From Stenocarpella maydis (Eukaryota > Ascomycota > Sordariomycetes > Diaporthales > Diaporthaceae), in NCBI GenBank assembly GCA_002270565.1, contig NQMI01000184.1:1-64000 (forward strand): a stretch of DNA of 64,000 nt. The letters are read 5' to 3'. A program made the position numbers and the translations under genes. Below the pieces are notes generated by a model, which saw only the letters and a program-made list of their open reading frames with translations, did no database searches and was not told the DNA's origin. Shown here one piece after another: positions 34,563-44,040 of this stretch (positions are counted from its first letter, which is position 1; each line of letters starts with the position of its first letter).

Positions 34563-35896
34563 ATGGTATCAACTTCTGGGCCCCCGGTACCGGGTGAGGC
34601 CGACGAGCCGATGTGGCAAAGCCTTTTCCCATCGCTAGAACTTGGTGAATCCAGCTTTGACTTCTCGCCGTCATGCTACTACACCTTCTCCGAGGATATC
34701 GATACTGCTCCACACACTTTCACTCCGGAGCTGTGCCAGCCTGGACATGCGCCAAAAGGTGATGGACATCTATCCCCTTCGCAGTTTGATCTTGGAATGG
34801 AATTGTGAGTGACCTTAGTTGCGTTTTATTGGAAATTTTGCTGACGCCGTCTTCGTATAGTCCGAAGCCATTAAGCCCTGGCTCAGATATGTCACAAGAT
34901 TGCCCCACGTCAACAACCTCTTCACACTTCTTTTCCGAAGACCCTACCACTCTACCGCAAAAGAGTCAAATACATAAACCAGTCAAGACAGAGTTTGAAG
35001 AGTGCCATAGAACCACGACAGAGCCCCCGAAAAGACCCCGAACAATACCACAGCATGGCCAAGCGCACGACCCGGTCAAGAGAAAATATCAAGAGTGCGA
35101 TGCAAACACGATAGAGTCCCGGATAAAATCTCGGAAAATATCCGGCACAGAAGCATACCCGAACGTGCAGACAGGGAACAACTACGAGCGTGCTGGGCAT
35201 GAGATAAAGCCAGATACAGAAAACGGGGAGCAGACACGCGTCTCATTTGCTTGTCCCTTCCAGAAGCGATATTCATTCAAACATCACGATTGTTTGAAGT
35301 ATGAGCTGCGTCGTGTCAAGGACGTCAAGCAGCACGTGTATAGGCGGCACAAGCAACCCGATTACTATTGCGCATATTGCCTTCTTGTCTTCAAGACTAG
35401 TGACGAAAGAGATAGGCATATAAGGAATAAGGACTGCAATAATGTGAGCAATTCTGGGTTTGAAGGCATAACGGAGGCTCAGAAGAAGGACCTCAACAAA
35501 AGCCCATCACGAGGGCTAAGTCCTGAGGACCGATGGTTCAGGATGTGGGATATCATCTTCCCAGGCAAGAAAAGACCCAATTCTGTGAGGGTGGGAAGTT
35601 ATATGGAGGAGATGGTCCCATTGCTGCGTAACCTGTGGACCAGCAAAAACGGTAGAATCCTGGCCGAGGCTCAGAAAATCCAGGAAATGGAACTGAGCAG
35701 CGACCTCTTGAATAGTGTGATGGAATCGATATTCGAATGCCTTGGGGCTGAGGTAAAACGAACACACGAGAACCGTTCTCGGAATCAACAGAGTCTCATG
35801 GATGAGCAATCGCCAATGGCGGCCACCCCATCTAGATTCTTCAACGAACCACAGCAGCTTCTTTTCGACGAACCTGATGCTCTGTTACGAATATGA
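34563..35896 (+). CDS. C2H2-like zinc-finger protein, paralogue of 31303-32796
   Basis: Two exons, 34563-34804 and 34861-35896, encode 425 residues. The 56-nt intron has a GTGAGT donor, GCTGACG branch site and TATAG acceptor. The start MVSTSGPPVPGEADEP was chosen because the first exon has no earlier in-frame ATG close by. Residues about 115-180 are Lys-rich with three imperfect copies of a VKxxxxEC unit (TEFEECHR, KRKYQECDA). The finger pair starts FACPFQKR (Cys212), continues KHHDC, LRRVKDVKQHVYRRH, then CAYC (Cys251, Cys254), HIRNKDC. After it come EDRWFRMWDIIFPGKKRPNS and a C-terminal helix. This block order equals the 31303-32796 protein, but sequences outside the fingers have diverged strongly. 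The paralogue's second finger lacks the same spacing. Confidence 0.85.
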
Positions 35897-37076
35897 CGGG
35901 GCGGGGCTGGTGGGAAGTATGTTTCAACGACATTGCGAACCGGTTATTGATCTATTGTAGGTGCCACAGGGTCCATTCCCTTCGTCCATAACACGATCAT
36001 GCTCACACTTTTCATTCTTTACGATAGCTCTCAACAGAAGACAACAAGTTGAAAAAAAATCTTATTTTGCAAGCTCAACCTGGGTTGCCTGATGAGGGAT
36101 GAATACTGACAATTCACTGCTCGTAACTATATTGTAAGTTTTGGTCCACCCGAACGTGCCCAGTATACCTGCCCATTTTCTACCCCAATTAAACATTGCG
36201 CTTTACTGATGGCATAATGGTGTGTCAAGCTTCATTGCTGTTTTCTTTTGTGGGGTGAGGCACTCCTTCTTTGTACAAAGGCATGTTTCGAGTATCATGT
36301 TGGAGCTCTCAATCCATTGACTTAGATAATAATCTGAAGTCTAATGAAGAATTTTTCCTTTTTTTATGCATATGATATACTCTGGTTTCAGCATTTTACA
36401 ATGGCCTTAATGAATTTAGGCCGGAAGTCATGTTTTGCTATAGTATATGGAATGAGTGAAGCCTGGAAAGAACTCATTGCAACAGTCTAATGCGGCCCAG
36501 AGGCATCATTAAACTGTATTGGAATTCAGAGCTGTGCTAGTGGGCCAACTAATTGTAGGCATGATAAAGGAGAATCAACTCTCTGGAGTTGATGGCATGT
36601 AGTAGGCACATCACAGGATTCCAAGCCATTAATGTTACTTGTGATGTACACGTGATGGGTTATAAGGCGTAAACAATTAGAGATCTGGGCGCAAATCGTG
36701 GTTATATGAAAGGACTGAGCTGACACGCTTGATGCAAAAATACTACATTTTAGTAGTAAGGTTCTACAACTTAGTTAACCAATGCATTCTTTGTTCAAAA
36801 GCCCAAATTGCAGACCACGATTCCTAAAATATTAGCGCATATGGTCACATAATCAATAAATCAAAGTAGACGGCCTGCTGTCCAAAGTGAGCTCCTTCTT
36901 CACTCAATCGTTTATTGTATTTAGTTAGCAATTTACCAATGGGCACATAATTATGACTCAAACTCGTCTATTCTTCTATCCGTCTATCCTGCCATCTAAA
37001 ACTTTTGGACCCACAATTCTAGTTAGTCCCGTTATTGCCTCGTTACTCCACGCATTCAAACTACCATTCAAAGGCC
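35897..37076. other. AT-rich intergenic region, no gene seen
   Basis: The DNA is AT-rich, 35900-37020, with no ORF above 66 codons and no motif. It holds the 3' side of both the zinc-finger gene and the LysM gene, which converge. Confidence 0.4.
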
Positions 37077-37655
37077 TTACAGCTCCGAGTTGCAGATAGG
37101 TATGTTGATAACCTGTCCAACCTGAAGCAGAAGGGGGTCAACGCCGGGGTTGGCAGCCTGGAGAGCATCCACGGTCAGCCCCAGGTTCGAGGCGACGATA
37201 AAGAATGTGTTCCCAGCCACAATAGTGTAGGTGGCGGGGCCTTTCTCGACGCAGTCGTTGTCGGCGGAGGGCTTGGCGAGGCACGAGGTGTTGTCCGGGC
37301 TGCAGGGGTAGGTGGGGACCTTGAGGACCTGGTCCAGCTTGATGAAGCCCGGGTTGGCGAGGCTGTTGAGCTTCGCGATGTCGCAGATGCCCGAGGACAG
37401 CTTCTGCGAGATGATGGTCAGGGTATCACCGGACTTGACGGTGTAATTGACGACGGGTCCTGGGCTGCAGGTAACAGACGGCGCAGAGCTCGGGCTAGTT
37501 CCTGTGGGTGCTGTTGAGGTAGGCTGCGTGCCAGTGGGTTGCTGACGTGCGAGTTAGCCAAATTTGTGACTTGTGAAACAGCTGGGGGGATAGCTTACGG
37601 GCATAGCCGCAGCGAGGCCAGCGATGGCGAGGAGAGAGAAGATAGAGGTCTGCAT
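37077..37655 (-). CDS. Secreted two-LysM protein (LysM effector type)
   Basis: Two exons, 37655-37599 and 37541-37077, encode 173 residues. The 57-nt intron starts GTAAGC, has GGCTAAC and ends GTCAG. Exon 1 is almost exactly the signal peptide ([19 protein letters not shown]). A Thr/Ser/Pro/Gly linker follows (20-43), then LysM1 at 52-95 ([14 protein letters not shown]...LKVP) and LysM2 at 124-167 ([27 protein letters not shown]...INIP). Six cysteines (44, 72, 99, 106, 116, 169) could form three disulfides. There is no catalytic domain, so it belongs with small fungal LysM proteins that bind chitin oligomers, protecting hyphae or masking chitin from host or bacterial detection; that role is inferred from the family. 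The GDT and AGN motifs of both domains look intact. Confidence 0.92.
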
Positions 37656-37810
37656 TTTGGTAGAGGGTTTGATTGATGATGAAGAGTAAGGCTGTAAAGA
37701 TTGTATGGGGTGAGATTTGATGAGCGAATGTGATTCAATGTTGACTGTGGACGAGCTTGATGGTGATGACAAACTTCAAGATGATGTTCTGGTGCCAGCA
37801 CGCCGACTCT

Positions 37811-37816
37811 TATATA
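37811..37816 (-). promoter_or_regulatory. Putative TATA box of the LysM gene
   Basis: On the minus strand CTCTATATAAGAG lies about 156 nt upstream of the LysM start codon, predicting a start site near 37780 and a 5' UTR of about 125 nt. The call rests on motif and spacing only. Confidence 0.4.
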
Positions 37817-38028
37817 GAGGTCGGACTCGTACTGTCCTACAGAGCTGTGCGGTGACTGACCCCTTACCCGGAGCCGACGCGAACGCATGTTCGTCCAGAT
37901 TGACCCGCCAAGGCAAGATTGAGTGCCTCAAACTGTAATTGTATTGACTCGCGTGGCTTAGGCCTGGGGACCGCGAGGCCCTTCTCGTAATAAGAAGCAC
38001 CATGCTTGTCAGCATGATGCCTACATAC

Positions 38029-38526
38029 CTACTGTGTTCGGAGACCCAAGGCAACGGAGAGACAAACAACCGCCAAGCAGCCAGGGGCGCTCCGGAGGAC
38101 AGTGCCTCCTCCTTGCGAGGCTGATATAAACTCTAAACTGCTCCCAACCGATTCGTCAGTTTTCACACCAACGGAGAACCCGATTGAGTTCGCCGAGACT
38201 ATTATGCGCCCCCTTTCCGGCCGGACTCGGCCCCGGATTTGGATTACTCGATCGGTGGCCGTCGCTAGGAGGCCGGGGACGTCCATGTCAATCAACGGAG
38301 AATACATCCTAGGACTATGAATCATTACGGTATATATTTTCGTATTTCCATCTTTGCAAAAGTCTATATTCGACGATTGAATCTTATCCAAAGCACGCTG
38401 GAGCCCGGCATGGACGTAGTCGAATGATGGAGCAAAAAATGCATTTGTGCGCCTGGCGCACCACATAACGTCTGCGGGCCCAGCTTTTCGAGACCATCCG
38501 TGCAGTACAAGCAATTGAGCATGCAC
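38029..38526 (-). CDS. Uncharacterised ORF, low support
   Basis: 165 codons are open on the minus strand with no recognised domain. The text (for example NAFFAPSFDYVHAGLQRALDKI) is not clearly random and ends with a hydrophobic segment (CLAVVCLSVALGL). The opposite strand is also partly open. It lies next to the decayed HET gene and could be a remnant of its 3' neighbour or chance. Confidence 0.2.
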   Translation of the reverse strand: MHAQLLVLHGWSRKAGPADVMWCARRTNAFFAPSFDYVHAGLQRALDKIQSSNIDFCKDGNTKIYTVMIHSPRMYSPLIDMDVPGLLATATDRVIQIRGRVRPERGRIIVSANSIGFSVGVKTDESVGSSLEFISASQGGGTVLRSAPGCLAVVCLSVALGLRTQ

Positions 38527-38669
38527 CCAGAGGAAGGCTCTCCGCTAAGTATGCCTCTTGATTATTTGCTTCTTATCTTTTTCTCTTCACCTAGTATTCT
38601 TAGAGATTCGCGTTATTTAGTGTAAATCTTCATCCCATATATTATGAGGTCCTGGTGACCTCTCATTAC

Positions 38670-40677
38670 CTATTCAATAGTTAAAACTTCTACCATGATA
38701 TTTCTCTTCATTAATTCCATGATGGTAAGTCTTGGGTCAAAAAATGAAGCTTGATCCTCCCTACCGATGGGAAACCAGTAGGGGTATCCATTGCTATCCT
38801 TCCCTTCAAGCCAACCAGGAGGTAATGAAATATGTTCCAGACGGGGATCCTCCCATTGGGAGACTCCACTGTCGTGCACGAACCTTGGGCCGTTAAAGGC
38901 ATTGAGACCGTGCCTAAATGTTGCTTTCCATCCAGGTGGGAATTGCCCAAGAATAGCCTCACCGTCCATGTAGATGGTCAAACTTGCCGATCATCCTGTG
39001 AACATTCCTTTCACCGTCCTTCCGAAGTACCATCAGCCGCCTGCAACCGAAAATTGCAAAGAGGCTGTCTCCTTGTCGACAGCCAATATAACCAAGGCCG
39101 ATTTGTCCGTCTTCCATCCAACGACATGAATCTCTTTGGAACAATACCCGGATCACATGATTGAGGAGAGTCAGACTTTCCTCTGTTTCTGAGCCCGGCT
39201 CATCGGAATTTCGTACCCAATTCGCAAGCTCACGCATCGCAAAGTGGAGACTGGAGTGGTTACGGTATCTCGCCCCGTGCGCTCATACCAGAGGCTACCA
39301 AATAATCCCTTTGCCATGACGCTCAGCCTATTCGCGTGCCACAGCGCGACATCATTTCCCATGTGCTGTCTGAGAATATGCAATATTTCCTTCTTGAGGA
39401 TCCCTTGGGGACAATCTCTGTCCATGAGAGTCGTGATGCTGCTACCCAGCACTCCACATCGTACCCCGGCCACCTCAACAGTATGTCGGTCGACCAAACG
39501 GAGAGATGCTGCAGCCTGTCCACTAGCCGAAGAGTATTGGCAAACTCTTGAATTCACACCAGTGTCTAGCCCCAGACTCTGCAAGTCTGATACCCACGAT
39601 GGCATGACGGCATTCTCACAGAGGCTCAGAATATCGAGCCTCTGCTCCTGGTGAAATATTTGTAACAGTAAATCCTTGTAGGTATCCTTCGCATTTTGTG
39701 AGTAGTTAGGTTGGATGCAGCTTGCAAGATGTGCCGGTAACATCCCCAGTAGGCCGTAGACCCTGTCGTGATCATTCTCACATTCACAGGCGCGACAAGC
39801 GTGAAGGACCTCCATAGTACCTTGATATGTCTTAAGGCACCCAAATTTGCAAACATTGAATAAGTTTCTCGCAAACTCAGTGTAGCTTCTTGCTCGTAGT
39901 CGCACGAAGCTGTCGATGAACCACATCGTGGCGGTGAGATTCGACCAGGGCGTGGTGTGATGTCCTGCAGCGACAACGCAAGATTTCGCAAGAGTGACTT
40001 CCTGGACAAACGTCATGTCTATGAACATGTGTGGTTCGAAGCAAGGAGTTTACCTGGCGGACCCAAAGCCCCTTGAACCATCGGCGGTTCAGTAACTTCT
40101 CGGCCGCTTGTATTCCTTGCTGTGAATATGGTAGCGCTTTGGCGCTACGTAAAAATTTCTGGTCTGCCGTGTGGACTGCGGTCCATATTCTGCGCTTTAG
40201 GTCGACTTCGACATTGAGCCCAGTGTATTCGATGGCATGGATGGCTGGTTGACTGTCATCTGCCTCTTCTCCAAGCCAAGCGACCACCATCTGAGTTTCT
40301 TCGTAAATCCTGGCCATCCGGGCGACCTCCCGCTCCCGCTCCAAGATATCTGCCTGGTTAATGCAAATGGAGTCACACTATATCGTTCGCTTGGAATTTG
40401 TACGTCTCATATGACGCAGAGCTGAGAAAAGATTTCGCCGAATTTTCATGGTCCCTATTGCATTATTTTCTCTTTGAACGATAGTGATCCGACCTGGGTT
40501 GTTTTGATCTCCCCATACGTACGATAAGGCTTCATATTTGGGATAATGCAAACTTCCAAAGGTAGATGAGTGGTTTTACAGGATCATCTCGCATCGGAGA
40601 GGTTCATGGAACTGGCCTAGTAGGAGTTCTATCAACCTAAATTCCGTGCCTCGTATAGCCGTATATTGATGTGACAT
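38670..40677 (-). pseudogene. HET-domain (heterokaryon incompatibility) gene, broken by RIP-type stops
   Basis: From ATG 40677 one frame runs through the HET signature YEALSYVWGD, then CDSICINQAD, EREREVARMARIYEETQMVV and, after a 52-nt intron (40053-40002, GTAAAC to CCAG), WVRQ|EVTLAKSCVVAAG. The frame is interrupted by TAA at 40576-40578 (where CAA is expected) and TAG at 40378-40380 (where the conserved Trp before CDSICINQ is expected). Both fit a C-to-T change in CpA on one or the other strand. Downstream the frame changes near 39170-39240 (intron or indel) and again near 38965-38985, between HRMIGK and YMDGEAILGQFPPGW, where no intron fits. HET proteins trigger cell death after fusion of unlike hyphae; this copy should be inactive. 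Enough of the C-terminal region remains to show the gene was once full length. Confidence 0.85.
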
Positions 40678-40855
40678 GGTGGTCGTGGAAACAGTAATCG
40701 TGCAGGACCCTAGCACTTCACTGGACTTCAATTCGTGATTCTGATTCGAAGACTAGTACTTTGATCGGAGAATCTGTCTTTTCCTACTTCTCTTCCATGT
40801 TTTTCATTTTCAGATGCATGAATAAATAAATCCAACAACTCCATCAATCATTTAC

Positions 40856-40941
40856 GAATGTATAAAGGGACCGCCGCAGCTCCTGTTTTTCTTATTAAAA
40901 AAAGGGGGGGGGGGTGTTGTGACCAGATTAAAAACGAAACC
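40856..40941 (-). repeat. Dispersed repeat, copy C (inverted)
   Basis: Read on the minus strand it gives GGTTTCGTTTTTAATCTGG, a C-run/T-run spacer, then GAGCTGCGGCGGTCCC and TTTATACATTCG, matching copies A and B. It sits just upstream of the decayed HET gene and next to a short hairpin at 41104. Confidence 0.6.
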
Positions 40942-41103
40942 AGCTTGGCTGGAACCATGATGACTTTAAAGCCCACTTTCGGGACCAAGTCCTGCAGACT
41001 GTTGCAGGTAAAAACCCCCACACTGTATAATAGTAAAAAGCTGGTAGCGCTTATCAGCAGTCGCAGTACACATACCCAGCTTTCTCCGTACGCATACCCA
41101 GTG

Positions 41104-41145
41104 GTATAAGAAATTAAGTGTGCAGCATACTTAATTTCCTTATAC
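41104..41145. repeat. Short inverted repeat (hairpin)
   Basis: Arms of 16 and 17 nt, GTATAAGAAATTAAGT and its near-perfect complement with one bulged base, surround a 9-nt loop GTGCAGCAT. It may be a transposon terminus or a MITE fragment; it is followed by an AT/CTAGG-rich patch to about 41290. Confidence 0.5.
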
Positions 41146-41594
41146 TCATAGCTCGCTAACCCCTACTAATAGCTTCTTAACCACACACTTAGGCCCTATC
41201 TTACCCTTAGCTAGGTGTGTGGAAAGTCTATTAGGTGCGTAAAAGACCTACCCTAACCCTCTAGGCCTGGGCCCCTAGGCGCATGCACTTATCAGTGGCG
41301 TTGAAAACAGTATGCTTTTGGGGCGCTTTTAATTTCAGCCGGCCTTCACAGTGTGGTTTTCTTTTCCCCGCGCCGTTTTAGGTACCTATGTATCCCCTTA
41401 CGATTCTCAGCGCCTATGCAGATAAGTAGCTATCTGCCCAGCCTTAAACCCCTCAGCCTATTTAAATCGCTGACCGCAAGTCGTCGCTGACACAACTTCC
41501 AACACCGGCCAGTTTTTACCACCCACCACTGGCGATTTGAAGAGCATCAACGGATCGTCTAAGTCACGCCCTGGTCATTTCGATCTCCAAGAGC

Positions 41595-42892
41595 ATGATT
41601 TCCTGCTTACCTGCATCTAGCACGATGATCGGTAAGCGAGGATTAACCTCTGTCACCAGCTCAGTGCCCAAGCTCGGCATCATCGACGACTACTTGTCTA
41701 CGTCCGCGCCACACTTCAGCCATATACCTTCATCGCGGCTGCAGATCAGAACATTCAATGATACAATCTGTCCGGTTAATGCTTCGGAAACTAGTCGCCT
41801 AATCAAGCGCTTAGAGCCGTTTACCATGCTCTCATCTGTGCGCGAGAGGACCGCGTTTCCAGAATCACTTCTTGGCTCTTTGCCAAACCTTAAGCTTCTC
41901 CTGGCTACAGGCACCCAGTTCGAAGCATTCGACCTTGAAGCTGCCCGGAGGCGTGGTATAGCAGTCGTAGCTGCCCCAGGTCTTGGGCGCACTGACAGCG
42001 TTGGTCCCCGCCGAGCGAACATCAAGCATGGAGGTGCACATCCCACCACACAGCACACATGGGCACTTATTCTGGCTTTAGCTCGCAACATAGCCATTGA
42101 CGATGCGGCTCTGAAGAGCAGAACCTCGCCAGATCGTCCATCCTGCAGACCGGCCTGGCCACAAGCCTGACCGGTGCAACCCTTGGCATTATCGGGCTTG
42201 GCCGACTGGGTGCAGCAGTAGCCCGTATCGGGCGTCTCGCATGGGGTATGGATGTTGTCTGTTGGAGCGCCAATCTCACACAAGAGAAGGCCGACCAGGC
42301 AGCTTTATTAGCCGGATTTACGCCTGTAGGTTGGCCCAAGTTTGTCATCCTCCCCCTCCCTCGAGACTCTTCTTATATTTCCGTGGGCACTGGCAATCGT
42401 TAGAACTAAACGCCTGAAAGCAACGCTGATGGCCAGAATCTATAGAACGAGGGCTCAGGTGGTACAAAGACATTTCGAGTCGTAGAAAAGGCTGAATTGT
42501 TTAGTAAGGCCGACGTTGTTAGCATTCACTATGTCCTTAGCGAGCGCTCTCGCGGTATCGTCGGCGCAGAAGAACTCAAACAAATGAGGCCTTCAGCTTT
42601 ACTGGTTAACGCGTCCCGTGCCGCATTGGTTGACGAGGCCGCTCTCATTCAGACACTGAAAAACGGTCAAATCGCTGGCTGTGCTATGGATGTTTTCGGT
42701 ATAGAGCCACTCCCGTACAATAGTGTGTGGAGGAAATCGAACTACTGGAGCCAGGAAGGACGTTCAAAAGTGCTGGTCACGCCTCATATGGGCTATTTTG
42801 ATTCAGACTTGATGAATACTTGGTACGCTGAGACTGCCGAGAATGTGGAGCGTTGGCTGGATGGAAAAGAGCTCCTTCATCGCCTGGCTTAA
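41595..42892 (+). pseudogene. D-isomer-specific 2-hydroxyacid dehydrogenase, frame broken
   Basis: The N-terminal catalytic part (KLGIIDDY..., LKLLLATGTQFEAFDLEAARR, IKHGGAHPTTQHTWALILAL, ARNIAIDDAALK) reads from ATG 41595 (or 41625) until about 42110. The NAD-binding part with ATLGIIGLGRLGAAVARIG continues in another frame from about 42110 to 42325, then a probable 144-nt intron (42326-42469), then FRVVEKAELFSKADVVSIHY to the stop at 42892. Catalytic residues of the family are visible: Arg in NASRAALV, Glu in FGIEPLP and His in TPHMGYF. The family reduces 2-oxoacids or oxidises D-2-hydroxyacids with NAD(P). The break replaces the conserved GGWQTGLA with an unrelated stretch before LQTGLATSL, and no splice sites can repair it by eye. 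A sequencing error is the main alternative to a pseudogene. Confidence 0.8.
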
Positions 42893-44040
42893 ATAAGTTA
42901 GTCACCACTTTTTGCACACTTTTTCAAGTATGTGGTCAGGCATTCAAAACTCAGACCATTCATATATGAGCATCTTCTCGTAGTGCTATTGCAGTGCTTT
43001 CGCCATCAGTAGCATCGCCAGATAATCCATCTCCCTGTCCAACCAGCAAGCACAAATTTTTAAGCAATTAACCTCCGATTCATTCGTGGTATGATGTACA
43101 GTTGTTCAGAATTTGGATCATTCAAATGCTGTGAAACCATCGAGGTACGCACCCCTCCTCCCCACACCCTCTTTACGGCCAAGTGTCTAGGTAGGCAGCA
43201 GTAGAAGATCAAAGGCCGGAGGGCTGTTCAGAGGTCGCGACAGTCTTTCCAATAAAACGATGTCAGTTTTGGAGGATCTGTGGTTGCACAATTATCTCGG
43301 CCAATAAAGATAAACGTTCCGGCATGGGTTCTCAGCCGTGGCTGTTTTGATATTATTCGGTCTGCAGAAGTTCCAAATTTAGGTGAGGTGGGGGGCATGC
43401 TGTCGGATATCAGTCTCCCAAAAGTGCATTTAATTAGGCTTGTACGGCGCCAAGATAAAGTAGCTAAAATACGAATTTAAATTGCTAAAAAGTGCTCAAA
43501 TGGCTGGATTCGCGGACCCGTGGTGAGTCTTCTGGATTCGGCGTAGGCAATGGGGCGTAATATCGACATGACATGCTGCCTGACGGAATGGCATTTTGAT
43601 TTCGTGATTTACAGTCCTGGTGGTTCCACGGGCGCTTATCAACTTTGTATTGTACGTATATGTAAGAACAGCAGAGATAGGTCTAGGGGCGGCTCACTGC
43701 AAGTAAAGTGCACCGTGATGTACTACCGCACTTCCTGGCCAAGTGCCCGGCCAATAAATCGGAAGTATTACTTCCCAGGTGACTTTTCCTGAGCCCGATC
43801 TAATTCCCCATGCCACTAAGTTTATTGAAAAATCTGAATCGCCACAACGCTTTCTACACACATCTGAATCTGTATCAAGATCTTGTTCCGCAGAGTCTCG
43901 CCTGCTACGACAGCCGCAATGTTTTCCAGACCATTATTCCCAACTTTACAAGTCTCTAGTACGATTTTTGAGACAACTAGGACATGTTTCTATACCAGGT
44001 TCCCATCTCTGAGTAGCCTGGGGAAAACTTAGTTATCGAC
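42893..44040. other. Intergenic, no gene seen
   Basis: The stretch is mixed to AT-rich sequence between two decayed genes on the same strand. No ORF above 80 codons carries a motif, and no repeat was recognised. Confidence 0.4.

Noticed and set aside
37035..37517. Plus-strand open frame of 160 codons
   Set aside because: It is the antisense of the LysM exon 2; the minus strand has the signal peptide, intron and LysM motifs.
40378..40396. A 3' splice site ATATAG just before CDSICINQ in the HET gene, which would remove the stop
   Set aside because: The frame is open and HET-like on both sides through the TAG with the expected Trp at that codon, so a nonsense change is simpler than an intron; RNA data could still overturn this.
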